Below are positions 54,520-64,000 of a stretch of DNA of 64,000 bases, piece after piece (position 1 is the stretch's first letter; each line of letters begins with the position of its first letter). The DNA comes from Perilla frutescens (taxonomy: Eukaryota > Streptophyta > Magnoliopsida > Lamiales > Lamiaceae): NCBI GenBank assembly GCA_026008535.1, contig BRKX01000006.1:42086664-42150663 (forward strand), read 5' to 3'. Below the pieces are notes generated by a model, which saw nothing but the letters and a program-made list of their open reading frames with translations, was not told the origin of the DNA and did not search any database. The position numbers and the translations under genes are program-made.

Positions 54520-56992
54520 ATGGCCATAGTACAGACACTCAAATTGTTGTATCACCTAATTTGGTTGAGTACCACGTTCCAAAATGTGATGCTAGTTTGA
54601 AGCCATTTGAAGGTCAATTTTTTAAAACCATCGAGGAAGGTATTCAATTTTATAAATTGTATGGTGCATCGTGCGGTTTTGACATACGTCGTGGTACAAA
54701 AACAAAGTCAAAAGATGGGACAGAAATAATGAGGTACGTCTATTGTAATAGACAGGGTGAAAAAAAAAGCACGGTCCGATGATGACGATGATGGTTTAGA
54801 TGGACAAAAACCTAAAAGGCGTAGTGTCTCAAAAAGATTTCGTTGTAAAGCTCGTTTGGTTTTTCAATTTTCACCTCGTGGTAGGTATGTTGTTAAGAAG
54901 TTCATAGAACAACATACTCATACTATGGTTTATGATGCTTTTAAAAAATATCTAAAGACCAACATGAATCTTGATTATGTACATCAGAAGTTTATTCTGA
55001 ATTGTGCTAGAGTGAATATAGGGGAAATGAGGTCCTATAAAATGTTTAAGGAGTCTGTAGGTAAGTACTCGAACATTGGTTGCACAAGCTCTCACTTCAA
55101 GAATTTCTCTCGCGATCTGAAAGCATGTGCTTGGTGTTGATGCACAGATGATGATAGATAAATTTTTTATGAAGCGAGAATTGTGTTCTGCCTTTTACTT
55201 TGCTTATGATGTTAACGGGAAAGATTAGCTCGCTCGGGTGTTTTGGGCTGATCCCATAACACGTAAAAACTACTTGATCTTTGGCGATGTCGTTTCCTTC
55301 GATGCCACATATGAGACAAACAGGTTTTATTTTTAATTTTGAGCCATAAATATATCCTTAACCTATTTAATTATTACAGCAGACAATTGTTTAATTATAT
55401 TTCATGCTATTAGTGACGCCTCATGTGCTTAATCATATATATTTTATGCTTACACTCAATTTTTAATTTACAAGGTTATGTCATTTGTTCATATTATTTA
55501 AATTATTAAATAATTTTCACTACACCAATTACATATCATTCCATGTGCACGATTAATTTTTTAGTAACTCTGTTTTAGGTACAAAATGATATTTACGCCT
55601 TTTACCGGTCTCCACAACCATGGCAAATGTGTTACATTTGGAGCTGCTCTACTAAATAGTGAGGATATTTAGGCATATTCATGGGCCCTTTCCAAGTTTA
55701 AGGATTGTATGGGTCAAGCTCCGAGGATGATAATAACTGATCAGGACCCAGCACTAAAGGTTGCAATTGAGCATTCTCTTGAAGGCACACGACATCGGCT
55801 TTGTTTGTGGCACATAATGCTGAAAATCCCTGAAAAGGTGCCTCGACATCTGCAAAAGGTTGAATCATTTACACAACGATTCAACGCGCTAGTATGGTCT
55901 GACACTATCGAGCCACCAGAGTTTAAAAGCAGATGGGGTGAAATTATTTCTGATTACGGATTAGAAGCAAACAGTTGGTTCACATCCATGTTCGGTATCC
56001 GTCAATACTGGATTGCTGCATATTTTCGGGATTTCGCAATGAGTGGACTTTTTAGAACTACATCACCTTCTGAGAGTGTCAACAGCTTCTACAGTGGGTT
56101 TTTAAATAATAACTTATATCTTGTTGGTTTCTTGATGCAGTTTGAAAGTGCGTTGAAATCCCAGCGACATACAAATGAGCGGTTGAATGGTGTAGATGAG
56201 TCAACTGCACCTCAATCTAGCACCCCTCTTCTATTTGAAAAGGATGTTGCCACAATTTACACAGCAAAGATATTCTTGAAGCTCCAAAAAGACATTGAAG
56301 CAGCTTGTTATGTTTGCAGTGTAGAGAAAATTGTTGATCACGATTCAACTCGTGAATTTTTGGTTAATGATTTTGAGACTGGTGTGTTCACAATGGTAAT
56401 TAATAAGGTAGATAACTATGCTACATGCAGCTACAAGAAATTTATAAGGCTTGGGTTGTTATGTTCTCATGTATTTGTAATACTGAAAGACCTGAAGTTG
56501 ACAACTATACCAACTGATTATGTTGTTAGCCGATGGACAAAGAATGTTGTGTCTCACCCTATACATGTTCTTAATGGCCAATTCGCAGAGCAGATAGTGG
56601 TGAATGAAGAGAACAAATTAGTCATGAATCAGTTGATTTCTGAGTTCTATCGTTGTGTGGCCATGGTGGATGGAAATAATGACAAGATGACTGACTTGTT
56701 ACGTGGTATTAGGGACCTGCAGCAGAGAATTTCTTCTGATGAAGAACCTTCTTCATCTGCCTCTATCAAAAAAAAGTTGTTTGATCAGTACTATGGTAGC
56801 AGCATGCCAACTGAGGATTCTATTTTGCCTCCCGAACAAGTGAAAACTAAAGGAAGTGGGAGCCGTTTGAAACCGAGAAAAGAAAAGGAAAAGGAACTCA
56901 AGGACAAACCCATGAGGATGTACATCAAGTGCAAGGTGAAAGGTCATCATGATGCGAGGAATTGCCAAAAAGATATTAACTTTGAGGAGTAA
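54520..56992 (+). pseudogene. FAR1/MULE-type transposase, decayed
   Basis: Starts after an acceptor-like TTTTCCACAG at 54519, so an upstream exon is likely. A FAR1-type DNA-binding region comes first (FYKLYGASCGFDIRRG, then CKARLVF and KFIEQHTHTM), split by a frame change in an A-run near 54765. The MULE core follows: VFWADPITRKNYLIFGDVVS with FDATYETN (first Asp), an intron 55324-55578 (GT...AG), then GAALLNSEDI-stop, MIITDQDPALKVAI (second Asp) and HRLCLWHI (C-x2-H). A SWIM-like finger CSYKKFIRLGLLCSH lacks its second Cys (Tyr), and the C-terminal CCHC knuckle YIKCKVKGHHDARNC lacks its first Cys (Tyr). Stops lie near 55138, 55228 and 55670; the last 428 codons are open. In intact relatives this protein cuts and joins element ends; domesticated relatives are the FAR1/FHY3 regulators. 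Confidence 0.88.
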
Positions 56993-57313
56993 AATATGAC
57001 TACATTGATTTCTTTTCCCCGTCTTTTCAAATTTTTTTACGAATTATTTGCTTTCACGTGTTTATTTAAACCACCTGAATTCAGATTTATGTTAGTGTCT
57101 TTCTAAACATATTGTTTTATTTTATAATTGCTCACTTTTTTTTAGTTCTCTGATGGCATTTCACATATACAATACTTATTAACTACAATAGTCTCAGATA
57201 TAGTAGCATTGCTCACATGTAATTTTACCCAAGTCCAGTCATGCGAAATCAACTAACATATATATTAAATGCTTGGGAATGTACGTTGTATGCTATAAAA
57301 GCACAATTCCTCT

Positions 57314-57870
57314 TAATTACCTAGTACTATCCCAAAATTATTTTCTTTCTCCCAACTCTTTTTTTAGAGTTTTATTTCAAGCCAAAAAATTGTAATATTT
57401 TTTAGGGTATTCTGAGATTCCATAACGTTGTCATGCTTTAGTAAAATTCACAAATGCTTTTTTCCTGATTTTAAGACCCTGTTCAATATTTCATTACATT
57501 CTTTTAAGATTTGCGTGCTTTGATAACTTTAGCAACTGCTTTTTCCGTAATTTGTAATATTAATTAGTGGCGTGCTTTTATAAGTTTTGCAGCTGCTTTT
57601 TTCACAGTCAGTAATTTCTTTTTAGTATTATGACGATGCTTTTATAGAGTTTAAAATGATATTATAGGGATTTATTTAGAACAGGGAGTTCATAATTTTA
57701 GTGCCTACAATTTTATCGCTTTAATTATAGTGAAAAATTCCAAATACCATAACAACTCAGATGTTAATTACCTATTACTATCGCAAAATTATATTTCTTT
57801 TCCCAACTCTTTTTCCACAGTTGGAAATCAAGCAAAAAATCTCTTAGTTTGTTTATGTTTTTGGATATTC
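57314..57870. repeat. Direct repeat pair, spacing about 445 bp
   Basis: 57314-57428 and 57758-57870 align with interruptions: TTAATTACCTA..ACTATC, then CCCAACTCTTTTT, then AAGCAAAAAAT-like words in the same order. Confidence 0.7.
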
Positions 57871-57898
57871 CATAACATATTGGTCTGTTTTTTCATGT

Positions 57899-58605
57899 TT
57901 TTACGATGCTTGCCTATTATTTCAGAACAAATTTTCCATTCAGTCATTTTTTCAAACACTTTTCATCACTAATTCAATTTTTTTCTAGTTTTTTCACAAG
58001 AATGTTCTCTATATCTATTTCGATGAAAAACTGTATATTTTAATATAATTATATGAATTAAGAAAGTAAATGCTGGAAGTTAGGTTGTAACATGATCAAA
58101 TTGATGCACATGTTTATCTATACAATAAAAAGGAGAAAATTGAAAATTATGGCATCCTCACTGCACACTAACTGCTTACCCTTGACCCTTGATATTTAAT
58201 TTAAGCAATCTCAATCCACTTCTAAAAATAAAAAATTATTTGATGAACTACGTTCAGGAGAAAAAATGATAACTATTTTGTTAAGGAATTAGAGCATCGT
58301 CATTTAGCAAAATGTCCGATCTCATAAAAATGTATCTAATAGTTCTTCAACATAGAGATCACAGAGAGAGAAATTTCTAATTTCCTATGTCATGTTTTGG
58401 TCAAAATTTCATTTAATCATAATTATCCTTTAGCGAATGCATTGAGCTACAAGTGAACAAGTCTACTTATGTTATTATTTTATTACATTCCATACTATTA
58501 GTATGTTTTTTCCAGTTTTTACAAGGCTTGCCTATTATTTCAGAATAATTTTCTCAATCAGTCATTTTTTCAAACACTTGTCATCACTAATTCAATTTTT
58601 CGAAA
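57899..58605. repeat. Direct repeat pair, spacing about 615 bp
   Basis: 57899-57988 and 58514-58605 share GCTTGCCTATTATTTCAGAA, CAGTCATTTTTTCAAACACT and CATCACTAATTCAATTTTT in order. About 90 bp and about 90% alike by eye. Confidence 0.85.
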
Positions 58606-59347
58606 TGTCAGAGAGAGCAGTGTCTTTCATGTATGAAACATGCGAGAGAGGGAGATGTAGTTGTAGTCCTTCACACGGACATTTTCTCAAACAACTTGAA
58701 TGAATCATCATTGTTGACGTCTCTTCATATAGAAAATTTATCAAACAGTCTATCTACAACGTCATTGATGTTTCTCTTTCAAGAAATATGAGAAGAATTC
58801 GCAGTGGGATTCCTTTTATGTTCCTTGCGCTCCGTGGTAATGTCCATTTCAATCGCATATCGCCGTATATTTAACTAGAGCGCCCTCTTCATTTTCTATC
58901 TCGATATCCAATTGTTAGGAGGCCATCGCAAGCGATCCAAATTCATCTCACGATTTCGATGGCATTGTGGGCATTTTGCGAACACCTGGCACGCAAGAAA
59001 AGTGCAGGAAGCTGGAGCAATGCAGGTCTTAATAACCTCAGCTGCTGTCACTTCTCACTTAAGCATCGCTTCAAAAAAAAAATCTCTTGCACCAGCCACA
59101 GTATAGATATATATAATACTCAACTTACATATTAATTTCAAATAAATAATAGTAAAAGAACTGAAAAGTATTCGCTCCTAAATTTATTTTTATTTTGACT
59201 AGAAAATTGTCAAATTCCAAAAAAAAAACCACCACAATTCTCATACTAGAAAACAAGTTTCTACCCAATTATTAATTATTCGACATAATCCCAAATATGT
59301 CTCATATGCATAGTTCAAAATAAAGTAAACCACCACCAACAAATCAA

Positions 59348-62300
59348 TTCTTACGTAAGAGCTTGTCGATGTTGATTGGACCATCCCCACAAGATGTCCT
59401 ATGATGAAAGTTTGCTTCATTTGGGTTGCGGTCTTTGTGAACATTTATGTCTGCACATAAGATTTCAACACAATATTTTATCCTCATCTTTTTCAGCAAT
59501 GATTCACAATTGCTCCTCATACCACACTTCCAGTTCTTCAACCCCTCTCCCACATACGTTTCCATATGTCGCATAGCATATATCTAACAGTCAGAATTTT
59601 TATGTTGTCCACTGCATGGAAGGTCAAGCGTATTCACTTTTAGTTTTGAAAGTGCATCAACTTTTGATCTCATCCCTTTAACACGCAGGTAATTAATGAA
59701 GACCTAACTCTGCATTGTATAAATATAAAATATGTCAACCACCTAATACTAATGGAATCATTGTAGCAGCTAACACAAAATCAATGTAAATAAATGTACC
59801 ACTATGAAACATTTTAAATCAAACAAAAAACCCAAATAACCATAATACTATTAGAATTAAGAACCTTCATCCATTCAACAAACAGTCAGTGATTAAAACA
59901 AAACATCGTAATCCACATAATTCGCCTACTTTCAACTCAAATATTTTGTTAAAACACAAATATAGTGAATAACTAATGAAAAAAAGATCAGCAAAAAAAA
60001 TTACCAACAATGTCTGTGTGCAATTATACTATACGGAGCAACTACACCACACTCACTGCTAAACGACAACAAAAAAACTCACACCATAATAGTCTTCTCC
60101 CAATAATAATGTTATGAATTAAAAAAAAAAACATAAAAAGTTGCAGATAACACTCAAACAAAAAAAAGTTGCAGCCAATACTCATAGAAAAAAAAAACTT
60201 GTAGCCAACACTCACAAAAAAACAAAACGAGTTACATACAACATCCACAACATGAAATTAGACCATCCGGTGCTACAGACCACACAAAATAAATGCCAAC
60301 TATTAACAAAGACAAAAAAAACTCAATACACATCAACAACACACTCACAAGTCACCACTAATAACTCTTATTAAAATTGGAAAAAAAACCAATTAATTTT
60401 AAGGTTACATGTCAAACCCAAACTATAAAAGCAGTCTCACCAGCAATAACGACATGCCCCCGGATGTACTATTATCCACATCAGTCGATGAAACTTTGTC
60501 GTCAATAACATCCACACGAAAATTTTTAATATTGAAGCATACGATCTGATAATGCTCTATTTCATATACAGAAAAAACAAACTGAAACATTGACAATCAA
60601 CTCGTATTACAACATTATATCAGATAAAAATATTTCCATAATGAATTATGAAAAACATAATAATTCATGCAAGTTTGAACATATTACCAATTCTATGTTT
60701 GCCACTTTGATTACCTTCGTTTTCTTCAGATCACCATCTAATGCACGAACAAACTTGTCCATCACTTTCTTCTTGTCATAAGACCCATTTAAGTTCTCAA
60801 TCTCGAAGCACTGGTAACAAGAATCATTCATATCTTACTTGTAAAGTGTAAACGTAAATATTATCAGACAATGTAGCCACTTATGGCAGGTTTTGTTGAA
60901 GCAAATAATCTATAACGAGAGTCTGGTGAACGACTGAGTTTCTTGTGGTTCATTATCGAGCTCCATGCATCAAGAATGTTGCTTCTTATCATAGCATTTT
61001 GACGCATTGTCAACATATCCCCTCGGTTGATAGCCACACCAGCACTAGCAAACATTATTTCCTCACTTGACAAAACACATGTATTAAATTCAAAGCAAAA
61101 CTTACTAAGGCGTGAGAAAAATTCCAACTGTCATAACAACAACCAAACTTACTCATTAGCTTCCTCGTTATAAAAAATCCAATACTAGAGCTCTTTCTCA
61201 AGTTTTGAAACTTTAGCAGATATGTCAACTGTGCTTAAGACATATGGCGACATAAATTTCTCAGTTTTCTTCTTGTTCGCTCTATTCCCCCTTTCCATTT
61301 GATGGGGTAGGGGCTCAACAAACTTCCACCACCAAAAAAATGATTTTTTTTTCCAATTACAAAACAAACAAACCATTTTTTGTTAATATATTAAGCACCC
61401 CAAAATCACAAAACAAACGTCCTTCTTCTTAAAAAAATTTGACATAGACAAACATTAGCACAACCCCATACTGTAATACAACTCAATAAAAACGATAAAA
61501 TAAAACAAATAAAACAACCTACTTAAAATAAAAAAAATAATATAACTTGTTTGAATCATTTATCATTTGCAAAAACTAATACCTCTTTCTCTTTACTCAT
61601 CACATTGGTCAAGTCCTCAAAAGGTTCCACATCCTGCACGACATCATAAGTATCATCACCTAACCACCATACAGGTTATATAACCATAATGATAGAATAA
61701 TTAACACATGACCACACAACTTAACATAAGCATATGTATTAATACCTGCACTTTTCTTTTACCCTGAGCAGTTTCTCTTTTGCGTTTTGATTGATCACTT
61801 TCTCCTCGTGAAGAATCATACAAATGTTCCTCCTTCATCATTTCCAACAAAAAACATTAATGAATATACTAGCACATTAATTTTCACAAATATGAAAAAG
61901 TAACACTACATAATCCCTTTCGGTCTTTCTCTAGTCGTTGTTTATCAAAAATTGCTCCATCAGCATTACCGTTGTCATTAATAACTATGCCTCTACTCTG
62001 AATACCACTTCTCACAAATTGGACCTCCTATCATCCATAAACACCAAACACAAATAAAAATTTATGCAACATAAAACACAAAAAGGTAAATATAGCACAT
62101 AATATACTTAACTACCTCTGTATCATCATCACTCAAACTAAAATCAAAGTACTCATTTTAATATTCCAATCCAACATCCTCTTCTTGTGTTAAACCCAAG
62201 CTGAAACTCGGACCATCAGGTAAATTCTTAATAAATTCATTTCTTTTCACCATTGCGGACTCAATCTCTTCAATCATAGCAATCATATCTGGATTTCCCC

Positions 62301-62588
62301 AAAAGTCCTCATCTGCATGCTTGTCGATGAACTGCGTTTGAACATGAGCCTCCACCATTGAACGAGATCTAACATTACCTGGTCCTAGTAATTGATGACT
62401 TGCATCAAGGAACTTTTGTAACTGAGTAGTACCAGCTAGCTGCTTTGGTGCCCCTTCAACCATTGCAATTATCTCAACCATAGTAATCGCTAATAGCTTT
62501 GCTTTCTGCATAAACCTCTCAGCAAACATATCTACACGACTACCTGCACCTCCAATATTAAATTTTGCAACAGTTAGTGTGTTTTGCA
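59348..62588 (-). pseudogene. Ulp1-like (C48) cysteine protease, multi-exon, decayed and 5'-truncated
   Basis: Minus-strand exon-like blocks, most with AG/GT borders: 62588-62116 (ending GPSFSLGLTQEEDVGLEY, stop, NEYFDFSLSDDDTE), 62027-61910, 61832-61746 (basic KRKRETAQGKRK), 61635-61583, 61330-61185, 61129-60867 (GVAINRGDMLTMRQNAMIRS then NILDAWSSIMN), 60812-60713, 60583-60439 and about 59700-59348. The catalytic core is recognisable: EHYQIVCFNIKNFRVDVIDD supplies His and Asp; SGQHKNSDC supplies Gln and Cys, followed at once by a TAG (59584-59586) and then IYAMRHMETYVG, the usual end of plant Ulp1-like domains. The family cleaves SUMO or related ubiquitin-like proteins; in transposons its role is unknown. 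The 5' end is replaced by an LTR fragment. Confidence 0.8.
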
Positions 62589-63556
62589 GGAATTCTATCT
62601 CTATCTCTTGTTCTATCTCCAATCCAATTCAGTCTCTTTTTGGGCTACAACAGGGATCTAGAAGAATATTAAATTGGCCCATTAATTTATTTAATATCCA
62701 ATATCCAATAAACTTAGGATATAATTAAATAAATTAAGTATTACTTTTATTCCACTAAAGAAATAATACTGACCTACCAATTTAATACACATTTCTGAAT
62801 ATTCTTTCTCATTTAGTCCAGCCATTCCCCATGTTTAAGATATAATGCCCATTAATTAATTATGTAAGCTTCTGACAACTATAATTAATTAATATCTTTT
62901 CTTTGAGTAGTACCACACAAGCTTTACTCATGCACGGAATAAATTCCACCTGCAGGGTTTCAGCATGAACTTGCATTTCCTCAAGGGGACACCATCAACC
63001 TGGCCACCAGGACATGGTGCCCCGACATATTGCACGACCCATCATAAGTGTAAATGTCACAACCCAAGATATCGAGATTATTGATCCTATGAAAGAATCT
63101 CACCCTTTGATAAATCAAAGCTGCAAACACTACACGTATATGTCCGCCAACATATAGGGGTTAAGAACCCGAACTCTGTGGATTCTTATTCTCTCATTTA
63201 AGGTCAGAATAGAGAATAGAATCCTAAGTAGATCCTCCTCAATACACTCATCCGTGTATTAGAATAATCAGTTAGTCAAGACAAACTAACTATCAAATTA
63301 TTCTACGGCGTACCGATAGCAGGTTCAGTGCTATCTAGACCGTGAGCTTTTTAATACATTACAAGGAACCGATGATATGATCTAACCATGTGTTTACCCA
63401 CACCATATCATCTACAATGTAAGTATAGTGAACATGCATGTAAATATAACAATTTAAATGCAAACAGTGACTGCAATTGTATTCATTCTATATCATCATA
63501 AAACCATCATCAATAATGTTTACAAAAGACAGGTCTTCTAATATACAAAACCAACA
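62589..63556 (-). repeat. Truncated 3' LTR of a copia D-family element
   Basis: On the minus strand it begins TGTTGGTTTTG at 63556 and matches the 3' LTR of copia D (26066-27488) in order to the word GATAGAATTCC, where it stops at about 62589. The last ~450 bp, including the TATA-like region, are missing. The junction falls inside the Ulp1-like gene. No target duplication can be tested because this LTR end is gone. Confidence 0.9.
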
Positions 63557-63566
63557 ATCTCCCACT
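63557..63566 (-). other. Polypurine tract of the truncated copia element
   Basis: AAGTGGGAGA on the minus strand next to the LTR start, identical to the tract of copia D. Confidence 0.8.
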
Positions 63567-63631
63567 TATACTTGAAGCATGTCTTTCAAATATAAAACAA
63601 TCTGGCAAACTCTCCAACTCTAACTAAAATC

Positions 63632-64000
63632 TCAAACGGCAACCCCGGGTCTGCATCTCACTCCCATTTTCTCCACATGACCATAGAAGATCTTAGCTGG
63701 AAGGCTCTTCGTGAATGGATCAGCCAAATTGTCCTCATATACAATCTTGACCACTGCCACATCTCCTCTCTTAACGATTTCTCGTATAAGATGGTACTTT
63801 CTCTCTATGTATTTACTTGCCTTATGGGCTCTGGGTTCCTTTGAATTTGCCACTGCACCTGAGTTATTACAATATACCATGATACTCTTAGGCAAATCAG
63901 GAACCACGCTCAAGTCCAACAAGAAGCTCTTGAGCCAGACGGCCTCTTTTGCAGCCTCAGAGGCAGATACATATTCGGCCTCCATGGTGTAATCCGCAAT
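63632..64000 (-). pseudogene. Copia RNase H / pol C-terminus, runs off the window
   Basis: Minus-strand open stretch of 118 codons ending MGVRCRPGVAV with TGA at 63632, about 91% identical to the end of copia D pol by eye. Landmarks are MEAEYVSASEAAKEAVWL (Glu) and VYCNNSGAVANSKEP. The third catalytic Asp (CDN in copia D) is Asn here (CNN), a G-to-A change. The rest of pol lies beyond the right edge. Confidence 0.9.

Larger units (their letters stand above)
57000..59340. other. Non-coding centre of M4 with direct repeats
   Basis: AT-rich DNA between the two convergent pseudogenes. Two direct-repeat pairs are visible: 57314-57428 with 57758-57870 (sharing CCCAACTCTTTTT and TTAATTACCTA), and 57899-57988 with 58514-58605 (sharing GCTTGCCTATTATTTCAGAA). 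Transposase-side words GCAACTGCTTTTT recur at 57530-57610. A stretch at 58912-59060 is GC-richer and could be an old exon, but no family is recognised. Confidence 0.65.
52701..62588. mobile_element. M4: probable MULE carrying a FAR1-like transposase and a Ulp1-like protease, right end lost
   Basis: The left terminus AGAGTTCAAATGTAAATAT next to a TA/GA tract resembles the M1-M3 termini (common core TTCAAATGAGAAC). Inside are a MULE/FAR1-type transposase pseudogene (plus) and a Ulp1-like protease pseudogene (minus) facing each other, with tandem repeats on both sides of the transposase. Plant MULEs carrying Ulp1-like genes are known. No matching right terminus was found before the LTR fragment that cuts in at about 62589, so the left border and the extent are inferred. 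Confidence 0.5.

Noticed and set aside
62589..63556. LTR fragment acting as a promoter for the Ulp1-like gene
   Set aside because: The fragment stops just before the position of the TATA-like box in the full LTR, so the promoter core is missing.
1..64000. CRISPR arrays, operons, ribosome binding sites, tRNA or rRNA genes
   Set aside because: The content is eukaryotic nuclear transposons; no cloverleaf-like or rRNA-like segment was noticed, and bacterial features do not apply.

Overview
The window is flowering-plant nuclear DNA made almost entirely of transposable elements. No intact host gene, tRNA or rRNA gene was recognised. Plant evidence: Ty1/copia retrotransposons with initiator-Met-tRNA primer sites, a Sirevirus-like copia element, a CACTA (En/Spm) element with the plant Transposase_24 protein, hAT-type non-autonomous elements, a FAR1-like MULE transposase and a Ulp1-like protease of the kind carried by plant MULEs. 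Base composition is very AT-rich outside a few GC-rich arrays. A eudicot is likely; an asterid such as a Lamiales species is only a guess.

Region 1 (1-14075). AT-rich DNA with a TTA/TTG microsatellite leads into a degraded CACTA element (3601-14075). Nested inside it is a copia element (6055-13283, duplication ctacc), and nested in that element's integrase is a solo LTR (8501-10786, duplication gacat).

Region 2 (14076-46486). AT-rich DNA with CACTA and hAT scraps is followed by a four-level nest. A gypsy-type LTR 'A' (16139-46481, duplication catgt; it also holds a hAT element at 16260-17520) contains solo LTR 'B' (18021-43573, duplication tgcat). LTR B contains a minus-strand Sirevirus-like element 'C' (18199-41299, duplication tctat), whose 3' LTR contains plus-strand copia element 'D' (19911-27488, near-duplication acttt/agttt). 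Element C is unusual: protease and integrase are missing, so gag abuts reverse transcriptase. Downstream of RNase H it carries three diverged, homologous ORFs in tandem (E1, E2, E3), each preceded by a TATA-like box. These occupy the env-like position of Sireviruses, but I see no membrane segment in them; E1 and E2 have basic, nuclear-localisation-like stretches.

Region 3 (46487-52700). Mostly non-coding, with a T-rich minisatellite, a second hAT-type element (49490-50096), and three inverted-repeat elements (M1-M3) sitting one after another between TA-dinucleotide tracts.

Region 4 (52700-64000). A fourth TA-tract-flanked element appears to start near 52700. It contains a decayed FAR1/MULE transposase gene (plus strand) facing a decayed multi-exon Ulp1-like (C48) cysteine protease gene (minus strand). 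Its right side is cut by a truncated LTR of the same family as element D (62589-63556), followed by the RNase H end of that minus-strand element, which runs off the window.

The coding regions are broken to different degrees. Copia D keeps one reading frame across pol and carries only stop codons, mostly explicable by C-to-T or G-to-A change, whereas the copia inside CACTA also has several frameshifts. All similarity statements are by-eye recognition of motifs and families; no search was run.
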